DNA of 64,000 bases, from assembly GCF_005780165.1 (NCBI RefSeq), contig NZ_VAUV01000002.1:1-64000 (forward strand). Direction: 5' to 3'. Of the stretch, positions 16,497 to 23,493 are shown one piece after another. Position numbers and translations under genes: made by a program. Positions within the stretch are counted from its first letter, which is position 1; each line of letters starts with the position of its first letter. Under the pieces are notes generated by a model. That model made no database searches, was not told where the DNA came from, and saw only the letters and a list, made by a program, of their open reading frames with translations. The DNA is from Phragmitibacter flavus. Lineage in GTDB: Bacteria; Verrucomicrobiota; Verrucomicrobiia; Verrucomicrobiales; Verrucomicrobiaceae.

Positions 16497-16538
16497 AAAG
16501 GATGAGGGATGAAGGATGAAGGATGAAGGCTAAAGGAT
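16497..16538. repeat. Heptanucleotide array GAAGGAT-like, six units
   Basis: Six 7-bp units: AAAGGAT, GAGGGAT, GAAGGAT, GAAGGAT, GAAGGCT, AAAGGAT. The array spans the short gap between the uraH start and the uraD stop and runs into uraD, so that the stop codon and last residues (LIL) of uraD are made of repeat DNA. Confidence 0.88.
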
Positions 16539-17033
16539 GAGTGACTGGAGGCGGAGGAGGGCGATTTTTTCGATTTGTTCGAGGGCGGTGGCGAGTTCGG
16601 TTTCGCGGTCGTTTTGCAGGCGGGTTTCGAAGGCGGCGAGCATGGTGTCTTTGTCGTTGAGTCGGGCGCAGATGACAAAGGGGAATCCGAATTTTTGTTT
16701 GTAGGCGGTGTTGTTGGCGTTGAAGCGGTCGAGTTCGGTTTGGGTGAGCTGGTTGAGGCCGGCGGAGGCTTGTTCGTGGGTGGATTCGGGGGTGAGGGCT
16801 CCGAGTCGTTCGCCGAGGTCGGGGTGGGCGATGATGAGGTCGAGCTGGGATTGGGGGGAGGAAGCGCGCAGGGTGGCGCACATTTTTTGGTGGAGGTCGG
16901 CGAGGTCGGTGAAGGGTTTTTTTGGATAAGTTTGTTGGGCAACCCAGGGGGAGTGTTCGAAGATGGAGCCGAACGTGGTGGTGAAGTCGGCTTCGGAGAG
17001 TTGGTTGAGGTCGGCTGGGGTGAGGAGGGGCAT
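16530..17033 (-). CDS. uraD: OHCU decarboxylase
   Basis: This 167-residue enzyme decarboxylates OHCU to S-allantoin, completing the uricase branch. The catalytic His is in LIIAHPDLGERLG, and the QTELDRFNANNTAYKQKFGFPFVICAR segment (given here as the stretch at about residues 98-124) carries the conserved Glu and Phe/Pro residues. I chose the ATG at 17033 (MPLLTPADLNQL). It leads the uraD-uraH-lrgA-lrgB run. Its last codons coincide with a heptanucleotide repeat array. Confidence 0.94.
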   Translation of the reverse strand: MPLLTPADLNQLSEADFTTTFGSIFEHSPWVAQQTYPKKPFTDLADLHQKMCATLRASSPQSQLDLIIAHPDLGERLGALTPESTHEQASAGLNQLTQTELDRFNANNTAYKQKFGFPFVICARLNDKDTMLAAFETRLQNDRETELATALEQIEKIALLRLQSLIL

Positions 17034-17180
17034 GATGGATTTTATTTTAGCAGTGGGTGTGCCCCGGTGGAGGGGGTTTTGGGGGAAAGGGCTACGACGA
17101 CGGGGGTAGGGTGGGGGGGGTGGGAAGAAGCACCAATGGAGGAATTGCGTTTCCAATGTTTTCTGTTAAGCTGGCGATCC

Positions 17181-17405
17181 ATGGACTCTGCGATCATCGA
17201 GAAAGAGGCGCTTCTTTTGCCTGACAGCCAACGCGCCTTGCTTGCTGACCGATTGCTGGAGAGCATTTCGGTGGTTCCGATTGAACTTAAAGAGGAGTGG
17301 ATTCGTGAGCTGGATTCGCGCATGGACGCTTACCAGCGGGGTGAGATTGAGGCGGTCGATGGCCCTGCAGCGATGGCGGAACTTCGTTCAAGATTCAACG
17401 TGTAA
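17181..17405 (+). CDS. Putative addiction-module antitoxin
   Basis: The 74-residue protein resembles the small antitoxins of the addiction-module component family that pair with ParE/RelE toxins: MDSAIIEKEALLLPDSQRAL, then LADRLLESI and RMDAYQRGEIEAVDG (a segment close to the usual ARxxEYxxGEVxxxD). It is on the plus strand within a minus-strand gene run. A toxin-like but broken frame follows directly, so this is probably the remnant of a toxin-antitoxin pair. Confidence 0.7.
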   Translation: MDSAIIEKEALLLPDSQRALLADRLLESISVVPIELKEEWIRELDSRMDAYQRGEIEAVDGPAAMAELRSRFNV

Positions 17406-17500
17406 ACTTCCGGTATTTATCTCCAGCACTTGTGGAGTTTGCTGACGCGGCTGAGTGTTATGGAGGACGGGTTGGCAGATTGCGTTGCGATCTACGGAGA
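17402..17500 (+). pseudogene. Remnant of a ParE/RelE-type toxin
   Basis: A frame that overlaps the antitoxin stop reads VNFRYLSPALVEFADAAECY, which looks like the N-terminus of ParE-type toxins, but its first codon is GTA rather than GTG. After about 22 residues the toxin-like pattern moves to another frame (GLADCVAIYGDALWAVG) and then ends. I read this as a frameshifted, inactive toxin; the end coordinate is approximate. Confidence 0.5.
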
Positions 17501-17614
17501 CGCTTTGTGGGCGGTGGGTGTGGCGAAGCGCAAGACGCCATGGCCCGTTCGCGCAGGACGGCTGGGATCTCTGTTTGAAAAAATCACGCACTGGTGCCCG
17601 GCTGCCTGGGCTGG

Positions 17615-17703
17615 CCGATGATACATCGGCGGTCCGACGGGGGGATGCGCCGGGGGATTACGGGGACGCAATTGGGGTGGACTGAAAGCCGATGATACAT
17701 CGG
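17615..17703. repeat. Two CCGATG-ATA-CATCGG palindromes
   Basis: Copies at 17615-17629 and 17689-17703 differ from the 7.4 and 10 kb family by CG to TG changes in both arms, so the pairing is kept. The first is followed by CGGTCCGACGGGG and the second by CGCTCCATG, the same two flanks seen elsewhere. The rest of the 17.4-17.8 kb gap holds the toxin remnant and nothing else that I can see. Confidence 0.8.
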
Positions 17704-17806
17704 CGCTCCATGGTTGTCCCGATGTGACAGGGAAGGTGCGGCGTGTCCTGCGTATTCGCGTGTTTTGGTGGTGTGGATTACGGGGTGACAAATATTTTTA
17801 TTTGCC

Positions 17807-18754
17807 TCACATCAGGCCCCAGAAGAGGGTGATTTGGATGATGATGAGGAGGAGGATTAGGGTGAGGCCTTTGAGTTGGGTTTGGGGTGGGGATTTGGGG
17901 TTGGGGAAGAGCCACCAGGCGAATCGTTGCACGAGGAAGGGCACGGTGAGATAGGTGGTGGCGGTGACGGTGAGGAGGTTCCCGAGGAGGATGGCGAGGG
18001 TGGGGTTGAGTGCGGTGAGGTGGGGGGTGATGAAACGGATGGTGAGAATGACCACGGGATACAGGCCGAGCAGGACGAGGAGGCCGGTTTTCCATTTGGG
18101 GGGATTGGCACCGGTCGTGGGATCGAGGGGAACCCAGCCGGGGAAGGGGGAGTCGAGCCGGGTGATTTCGGTGCGCTGGATGACGAGTCGGGCTTCTTCG
18201 AGGAGGGTGGCGCGTTCGGAGGAGTGTCGCCAGCGGTCGAGATTGTCGAGGTTGTCGAAGCGCAGGAGGGTGGTCCATTCGTTGCTTTGGCCGGGGATGG
18301 GGGCGATGACATGAACGCCGCGGTAGCCGGGGAATTGGGATTGGGTGTGCTGGGTTTTTTGGGTCCAGGCGCGGTAGGCGTCTTCCATGCCGGGAAGGAT
18401 TTCGGAACGGATGATTTCGGTGACGCTGTGAGGGGGTTGTTGGTGCTCGGCTTCGGGTCCGATGGTTTCTTGAAAGACGGCGTTTTCGTCGAGGAGTTCG
18501 TGGGCTTCGGCGGTGAGCCAGGCGTGTTCGGGGGAGGTGCGCCAGAGGTCGAGTTGGGGCTGGGTGCGGAAGCGGACGATGAGGCGCCAGTCGTTGCTTT
18601 CGGGGCTGACTGGGGAGAGGAGGTCGGCGCTGACGAAACCTTCGAAGCGGATGACTTTGGTGTGGTAGCGAACCTGCCAGGCGGAGACGAAGCGGGCGAG
18701 GTGGGGGCCGGTGCGGGCGCGCAGGGTGCAGACGAGGGTCGCTGGGGTTGGCAT
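17807..18754 (-). CDS. Double ABM-domain protein with C-terminal membrane anchor
   Basis: The 315-residue protein has two antibiotic-biosynthesis-monooxygenase (ABM, ferredoxin-like dimeric) domains, at about 5-100 and 110-200, each with an RF-type strand (NDWRLIVRFRTQPQLDLW and NEWTTLLRFDNLDNLDRW). A C-terminal part from about 225 has three membrane helices (LLVLLGLYPVVILTIRF, LAILLGNLLTVTATTYL, LILLLIIIQITLFWGL). This organisation is known for ABM-type proteins fused to membrane tails. No substrate can be assigned. It lies between the FAD subunit gene and the toxin-antitoxin remnant. Confidence 0.75.
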   Translation of the reverse strand: MPTPATLVCTLRARTGPHLARFVSAWQVRYHTKVIRFEGFVSADLLSPVSPESNDWRLIVRFRTQPQLDLWRTSPEHAWLTAEAHELLDENAVFQETIGPEAEHQQPPHSVTEIIRSEILPGMEDAYRAWTQKTQHTQSQFPGYRGVHVIAPIPGQSNEWTTLLRFDNLDNLDRWRHSSERATLLEEARLVIQRTEITRLDSPFPGWVPLDPTTGANPPKWKTGLLVLLGLYPVVILTIRFITPHLTALNPTLAILLGNLLTVTATTYLTVPFLVQRFAWWLFPNPKSPPQTQLKGLTLILLLIIIQITLFWGLM

Positions 18755-18769
18755 TTCGAGACAGGATTA

Positions 18770-18912
18770 ACGGGATTTGTGCTGGATTTACGGGATTTTT
18801 TTGGGTTGGGGGTTGGGCTTGTTATCTGAGAAAATCTGAGGTCACTTGAGGCAATCTGAGAGAATTTTTTTAACACAGATGGGCTCAGATTTCCGCAGAT
18901 GGGCTCAGATGG
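18770..18912. repeat. Dispersed repeat DNA between ABM gene and FAD subunit gene
   Basis: The 150-bp gap contains GGATTAACGGGATTT and GGATTTACGGGATTTTT copies, then AACACAGATGGGCTCAGAT and CAGATGGGCTCAGAT copies. These are common degenerate dispersed repeats in large bacterial genomes, recognised from memory. No promoter or ORF is evident. Confidence 0.55.
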
Positions 18913-19732
18913 ATGATAGTTCTTCGCGGATTTGTTGGGCGAAGTAGTGGGTGAGGTGCTGGCGGTGGTCGGGGGTGCCGTGGGGATCGTCGAACCATTG
19001 GCCATCGGGGATGGCGGTGGTGATGGTGGACTTGATGGCGTCGGCGTCGGGGATGGTGTCGAATGTTAGCTGGATGGGGCGGGGGGTGGCGGCGGTGATG
19101 GTGAGGATGAAGTTGCCGGTGTTGGGACAGAGGGTGCCGATGAGAAGGACGGAGGAACGACCTTCTTGAGAGAGGGAGAAGCGGTGGAAGGCGTAGGTTT
19201 TTTGAAGGGCGTGGTCGGGAATTAAGATACTGCGCAGGAGTTCGCCGGGTTGGAGGGTGTTTTGATGGTTGCCGGTGACGAAGTCGATGACGGAGGTCTG
19301 GCGGGGTTCGCCCTGGCGAGGGTGGAGGGTGAGGATGGCTTCAAGGGCGGCGGTGAGGGAGATCATGGCTCCGGCTGGGAGGGACATGATGAGATTGCCG
19401 CCGACGGTGGCTTCGTTTTTGATTTTGAAGGAGGCGAGCAGAGAGCGGGCGCATTCGCCGAGCAGGGGGAGGCTTTGCCAGTGGAGATGGGAGGGAGCGG
19501 TGAAGGTTTCGAGGTCGGTGATTTTACAAGTGGCGGCGATTTCGAGTCCGGCGGGGGTGATGGTGAGAGAGGGCCAGTCGAAGGCGGTGATATCGATGAG
19601 GTTGGTGATGCCGACTTGGGGTTCGGAGAAGAGCCAGGTGCCGCCGGCAAGCCAGGAGTCGCCGAATTGCCAGGAAGTGATCTGGTCGGGGCTGGCGGGA
19701 CGGTGGTAGGAGGTGACGGTGTTGAGGTCCAC
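18905..19732 (-). CDS. Xanthine dehydrogenase FAD-binding subunit
   Basis: The 275-residue protein is the CoxM/XdhB-like FAD subunit of molybdenum hydroxylases. It has the FAD signature WLAGGTWLFSEPQ, the second flavin motif KNEATVGGNLIMSLPAGAM, and a C-terminal CO dehydrogenase flavoprotein-like domain. It supplies the flavin site that takes electrons from the Fe-S clusters of the fused subunit encoded at 23494-26220. It is separated from that gene by mocA, the deaminase and the permease, which is unusual. An array of 7-bp repeats precedes its start. Confidence 0.9.
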   Translation of the reverse strand: MDLNTVTSYHRPASPDQITSWQFGDSWLAGGTWLFSEPQVGITNLIDITAFDWPSLTITPAGLEIAATCKITDLETFTAPSHLHWQSLPLLGECARSLLASFKIKNEATVGGNLIMSLPAGAMISLTAALEAILTLHPRQGEPRQTSVIDFVTGNHQNTLQPGELLRSILIPDHALQKTYAFHRFSLSQEGRSSVLLIGTLCPNTGNFILTITAATPRPIQLTFDTIPDADAIKSTITTAIPDGQWFDDPHGTPDHRQHLTHYFAQQIREELSSI

Positions 19733-19741
19733 GGGGAATGG

Positions 19742-19790
19742 GAGTTGAGATTTGAGAGTTGAGAGTAGAGAGTTGAGAGTTGAGAGTCGG
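19742..19790. repeat. Heptanucleotide array GAGTTGA-like, seven units
   Basis: Seven 7-bp units: GAGTTGA, GATTTGA, GAGTTGA, GAGTAGA, GAGTTGA, GAGTTGA, GAGTCGG. The array fills the space between the divergent starts of the FAD subunit gene and mocA, the place where both promoters would be expected. Confidence 0.9.
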
Positions 19791-19792
19791 AG

Positions 19793-20422
19793 ATGAGCGC
19801 GGTGGACGATTGCAGTTTTGGGGTGGTGATTTTAGCGGCGGGGGCATCGCGGCGGATGGGGTCGCCCAAGGCGTTGTTGAGGTGGGGTGAGGGGACGGTG
19901 TTGGAGCATGTGGTGGGGGTTTGGAAGGAGGCTGGGGCGGAGCAGGTGGCGGTGGTGTTTGATCCGGGGAATCTGGCGGTGGTGGGGGAGTTGGATCGGT
20001 TGGGGATTGCGGAGCGGATTGTGAATGAGCGGGCGGCGGAGGGGATGATGTCGTCGTTGCAGGCGGCGGGGGGGTGGGAGGGTTGGGAGGTTGACTGGGT
20101 GGCGGTGGCGTTGGTGGATCAGCCGGGGGTTTCGGTGAAATTGGTGAGGGAGTTGGCGGAATTTGCGAGAGGGAGTGGGGGAGAAATTTGTCAGCCGGTT
20201 TGTGGGGGGAGGAGGGGGCATCCGGTGTTTTTTTTGAGGGAGGTTTTTGAAGAGTTGGCGGGGGGGGGGGATGAGACGTTGAAGGTGTTTATGGCGAAGA
20301 GGGAGGGGTTGAGGAAGGTGATGGAGTGGGGGAATGAGGTGGTGTTTGAGGATATGGATACACCGGAGGATTATTTGAGGTTGAGGAGGGGGAAGGAGGA
20401 ACCACGAATGGACACGAATTAA
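19793..20422 (+). CDS. mocA: MocA-type molybdenum cofactor nucleotidyltransferase
   Basis: The 209-residue protein is a MobA/MocA-like nucleotidyltransferase. Family motifs are VVILAAGASRRMGSPKALLRW at the N-terminus, the metal-binding ALVDQPGVS and the GRRGHPVFF segment. MocA enzymes convert Mo-molybdopterin to the cytosine dinucleotide used by xanthine dehydrogenase-type enzymes. It is the only plus-strand enzyme gene inside the 7.7-26.2 kb minus-strand run and starts 3 bp after a heptanucleotide array. Confidence 0.9.
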   Translation: MSAVDDCSFGVVILAAGASRRMGSPKALLRWGEGTVLEHVVGVWKEAGAEQVAVVFDPGNLAVVGELDRLGIAERIVNERAAEGMMSSLQAAGGWEGWEVDWVAVALVDQPGVSVKLVRELAEFARGSGGEICQPVCGGRRGHPVFFLREVFEELAGGGDETLKVFMAKREGLRKVMEWGNEVVFEDMDTPEDYLRLRRGKEEPRMDTN

Positions 20423-20485
20423 CACGAATGTTTTGAGATTGGGTTGGGTAGGTATTTATTCGTGTCTTTTGGTGTCCATTCGTGG
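20401..20485. repeat. Inverted ACGAATGGACACGAAT-type dispersed repeat
   Basis: ACCACGAATGGACACGAAT at 20400 is inverted near 20458-20485 as ATTCGTGTC and GTGTCCATTCGTGGT. The arms are nearly complementary and lie between the convergent mocA and deaminase genes, so the hairpin could act as a terminator. This sequence type is a widespread degenerate bacterial repeat. Confidence 0.6.
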
Positions 20486-20513
20486 TTGGAATTTTTTGAC
20501 TCAAACGACTGGG

Positions 20514-21935
20514 CTAGTGGTTGGTTAGGGCGAGGGAGTGGCGGTTGTGGAGTTCGATGGTTTGGGGGAGGTCGATGGTGATGATGTGGCCGTTTTGGAC
20601 GACGGGGTTGCCGTTGATGATGGTGTGGGTGGTGGTTTGGGGGGCGCAGAAAACGACGGCGGCGACGGGATCGTGGAGGGCGCCGGCGTAGTTGACGGTG
20701 TGGAGGTCGAGGGAGAAGAGGTCGGCGCATTTGCCGGGCTCGAGGGAGCCGATGTCGGTGCGGCCAAGGACGCTGGCGCCGCCGAGGGTGGCAAGTTCGA
20801 GGGCTTCTCTGGCGGTCATCCATTCGTTGGCGCGTTTGGGATGGGAGGGGGAGAGGAGGAAGTTTTTGCGGGGGCCTTCGGGAGGGAGGAGGCCGAGGCG
20901 GAGGCGGGCGAGGAGCATGGCCTGGCGGACTTCGAGAAGCATGTTGGAGGAGTCGTTGCTGGCGGAGCCGTCGACGCCGAGGCCGACTTTGACGCCGGCG
21001 GCCATGTATTTTTTGATGGGGGCGATGCCGGAACCGAGGCGCATGTTGGAGCAGGGACAGTGGGCGGCGCCGACGCCGGTTTGGGCGAAGAGGGCGATTT
21101 CTTCGTCGTCGACATGGATGGCGTGGGCGAACCAGACGTCGTCGCCGAGCCAGTCGAGGGTGGCCATCCAGTCGACGGGTCGGAGGTGGAACTTGTCTAA
21201 GGTGTAACGTTCTTCGTCGAGGGTTTCGCACAGGTGGGTGTGGAGTTTGACGCCGTATTGTCGGGCGAGGGCGGCGGAGTCTTTGAGGAGGGATTGGGTG
21301 ACGGAGAAGGGGGAGCAGGGGGCGAGGACGATTTGGGTCATGGAGCCGATACTGGCGTCGTGGTGGGCTTTGATGACGCGTTCGCTGTCCTGCATGATGA
21401 TGGTTTCGTCTTCGACGCAGTCGTCGGGGGGGAGGCCGCCTTGGGATTCGCCGAGGGACATGGAACCGCGGCTGGCGTGGAAACGGACGCCGAGTTGTTT
21501 GGCGGCGTCGATCTGGCAGTCGACGTTGTTGCCGTTTTGATAGAGATAGGTGTGGTCGAAGACGGTGGTGCAGCCGGAGAGGGCGAGTTCGGAGAGGCCG
21601 ATGAGGGTGCTGGCGCGGGAGGCTTCTTCGTTGATTTTGGCCCAGATGCGGTATTGGGCTTTGAGCCAGGGGAAGAGGTTGTTGTTTTGGGCGGCGGGGA
21701 GGTTGCGGGTGAGGGTTTGGTTGAGGTGATGGTGGGTGTTGACGAAGCCGGGGAGGACGATCTGGCCGGTCATGTCGATGACGGTGTCGGCGGTGGTGGG
21801 GAGGGTGGGGTCGGTGGATGTGGTGACTTGCTGGATGATGCCGTCCACGGCGTAGAGGGCACCGTTTTTGATTTCGCGTCGGTCGCTGTCCATGGTGACG
21901 AGGACTTCGGCGTTTTTGATAAGTAGCGTGGGCAT
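20514..21935 (-). CDS. 8-oxoguanine deaminase (amidohydrolase)
   Basis: This 473-residue amidohydrolase has the metal motif NTHHHLNQ near residue 67 and further His/Asp ligands in KLHTHLCETLDE, WFAHAIHV and GLGVDGSASND. The segment HASRGSMSLGESQGGLPPDD is what I recognise as diagnostic of 8-oxoguanine deaminase as opposed to guanine deaminase. The product, urate, enters the pathway directly. Zinc or iron is expected as cofactor. A heptanucleotide array precedes its start and a terminator separates it from the permease gene upstream. Confidence 0.88.
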   Translation of the reverse strand: MPTLLIKNAEVLVTMDSDRREIKNGALYAVDGIIQQVTTSTDPTLPTTADTVIDMTGQIVLPGFVNTHHHLNQTLTRNLPAAQNNNLFPWLKAQYRIWAKINEEASRASTLIGLSELALSGCTTVFDHTYLYQNGNNVDCQIDAAKQLGVRFHASRGSMSLGESQGGLPPDDCVEDETIIMQDSERVIKAHHDASIGSMTQIVLAPCSPFSVTQSLLKDSAALARQYGVKLHTHLCETLDEERYTLDKFHLRPVDWMATLDWLGDDVWFAHAIHVDDEEIALFAQTGVGAAHCPCSNMRLGSGIAPIKKYMAAGVKVGLGVDGSASNDSSNMLLEVRQAMLLARLRLGLLPPEGPRKNFLLSPSHPKRANEWMTAREALELATLGGASVLGRTDIGSLEPGKCADLFSLDLHTVNYAGALHDPVAAVVFCAPQTTTHTIINGNPVVQNGHIITIDLPQTIELHNRHSLALTNH

Positions 21936-21939
21936 CGCG

Positions 21940-21981
21940 AAAGGATGAAGGATGAAGGCGGAGGGATAAAGGAGAAAGGCC
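21940..21981. repeat. Heptanucleotide array GAAGGAT/AAAGGAG, six units
   Basis: Six 7-bp units: AAAGGAT, GAAGGAT, GAAGGCG, GAGGGAT, AAAGGAG, AAAGGCC. The array starts 5 bp upstream of the deaminase start codon. Its AAGGAT-type units, read on the other strand, offer no Shine-Dalgarno sequence. Confidence 0.85.
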
Positions 21982-22009
21982 GGCAGCCTTTTGGAATTGG
22001 GCTGCCGGC
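21979..22009 (-). terminator. Terminator after the purine permease gene
   Basis: GCCGGCAGCC pairs perfectly with GGCTGCCGGC over 10 bp around an 11-base loop. On the minus strand a pyrimidine-rich CCTTTCTCCTTT follows. It lies 29 bp after the stop codon of the permease gene. Confidence 0.8.
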
Positions 22010-22037
22010 TGGAGGTGGGTCTGGCAGGACGGGGAGC

Positions 22038-23486
22038 TTACTCGAACATTTTGAAGAGGAATTTTTCGACGAAGTGGAGGGCGAAGATGCCGGCGAGGAT
22101 GTAAGTGAAGGCACCGAGGGCGGGGGTGGTGTGGGGTTTTTCGCCTTCGGTGTATTCGCGGTGGAACTCGCCCATGGCGGAGGATTTTTTGGGTCTGCCG
22201 ATGGCCATGCCGAGGGAGATGGCGACCAGGGTGATCAATCCGAAGCCCATGCCGTTGCTGATACTAAAGGTGAGGGGCATGGCGATGAGGGTGATGATGG
22301 CGGGGGCGGCGACGTCGAATTTTTTGAGGTCGATTTCGCTGACGCTCTCGAACATGAGGAGTCCGACAACGACGAGCGCGGGGGCGACGGCGACGGCGGG
22401 GATCATGAGGATGATGGGGGTGAGGAAGAGGGCGAGGAGGAACAGGACGGCGGTGGCGACGGAGGCGAGTCCGGTGCGGGCGCCGGCCTGGACGCCGGTG
22501 GCGCTTTCGATGTAGCTGGTGACGGTGGAGGTGCCGAGGAGGGGGCTGATGGTGGTGGCGATGGCGTCGGCGGTGAGGGCTTTGCCGACGCGGGGGACTT
22601 TGCCTTCGGGGGTCATGAGTCCGGCGCGTTTGGCGACACCGATAAGGGTGCCGATGCCGTCGAAGAGGTCAACGAGGAGGAGGGTGATGATGACGGGGAT
22701 CGCTTTGAGGGGTTCGTTGATGAGGAAGCTGAAATCGAGCTTCATGAAGATGGGCTCGATGGAGGCGGGCATGGAGAAGATGGCCGTGGGGAGTTCGGTA
22801 ACTTTGCCGGCGAGTTCTCCGGTTTGGCCATTGGAGACGAAGAGTCCGATGAAGGTGATGACGCCCATGGAGATGATGATGGCGGCGGGGGTGCCGCGGG
22901 CGACGAGGACGCAGGTGAGGAGGATGCCAATGCCGAAGAGGGCGACGGGTGGGGAGGTGAAGTCGCCCATGGTGACGAGGGTGGCGGGGTGGTCGGTGAC
23001 GATGCCGCCGTTCTTGAGTCCGATGAAGCAGATGAAAAGTCCGACGCCTGCGCAGACGGCGGCTTTGAGGGAGTTGGGCAGGGCATTGACGATGGCTTCC
23101 CGTATGCCGGAGACGGAGAGGATGATGAAGAGGATGCCGTTGATGAAGACGAGGGGGAGGGCGCTTTGCCAGGGGACGTTCATGCCGAGGCAGACGCCGA
23201 AGGCGAAGAAGGCGTTGATGCCCATGCCGGGGGCGAGGGCGAGCGGGTAGTTGGCCATGAAGGCCATGAGCAGGGTGCCGATGGCGGCGCTGATGGCAGT
23301 GGTGGTGATGAGGGCTTCCTTGGGCATGCCGGCGACGGAGAGGATGTCCGGATTGACGACCAGAATGTAGGCCATGGCGGCGAAGGTGGTGACGCCGGCG
23401 ATGATTTCCCGGGGGATGGTGGAGCCGAGTTCTTTGACTTTGAACTGGCGTTCGATGAAGCCAGAGGGGGAGGATGATTTGCTCAT
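22038..23486 (-). CDS. NCS2 family purine permease (AzgA/PbuG-like)
   Basis: The 482-residue protein has 12 or more membrane helices and the AzgA-type NCS2 signatures: EIIAGVTTFAAMAYILVVNP, ALAPGMGINAFFAF, and LLVDLFDGIGTLIGVAKRAG. The subfamily imports adenine, guanine and hypoxanthine by proton symport. It starts 7 bp after the stop of the fused xanthine dehydrogenase, so the two form an operon that takes up purines and oxidises them. A terminator follows. Confidence 0.93.
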   Translation of the reverse strand: MSKSSSPSGFIERQFKVKELGSTIPREIIAGVTTFAAMAYILVVNPDILSVAGMPKEALITTTAISAAIGTLLMAFMANYPLALAPGMGINAFFAFGVCLGMNVPWQSALPLVFINGILFIILSVSGIREAIVNALPNSLKAAVCAGVGLFICFIGLKNGGIVTDHPATLVTMGDFTSPPVALFGIGILLTCVLVARGTPAAIIISMGVITFIGLFVSNGQTGELAGKVTELPTAIFSMPASIEPIFMKLDFSFLINEPLKAIPVIITLLLVDLFDGIGTLIGVAKRAGLMTPEGKVPRVGKALTADAIATTISPLLGTSTVTSYIESATGVQAGARTGLASVATAVLFLLALFLTPIILMIPAVAVAPALVVVGLLMFESVSEIDLKKFDVAAPAIITLIAMPLTFSISNGMGFGLITLVAISLGMAIGRPKKSSAMGEFHREYTEGEKPHTTPALGAFTYILAGIFALHFVEKFLFKMFE

Positions 23487-23493
23487 GATGATG

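Noticed and set aside
16144-16881. 245-residue version of 5-hydroxyisourate hydrolase
   Set aside because: The first 130 residues are the antisense-frame reading of uraD and a repeat array; the enzyme starts at 16491.
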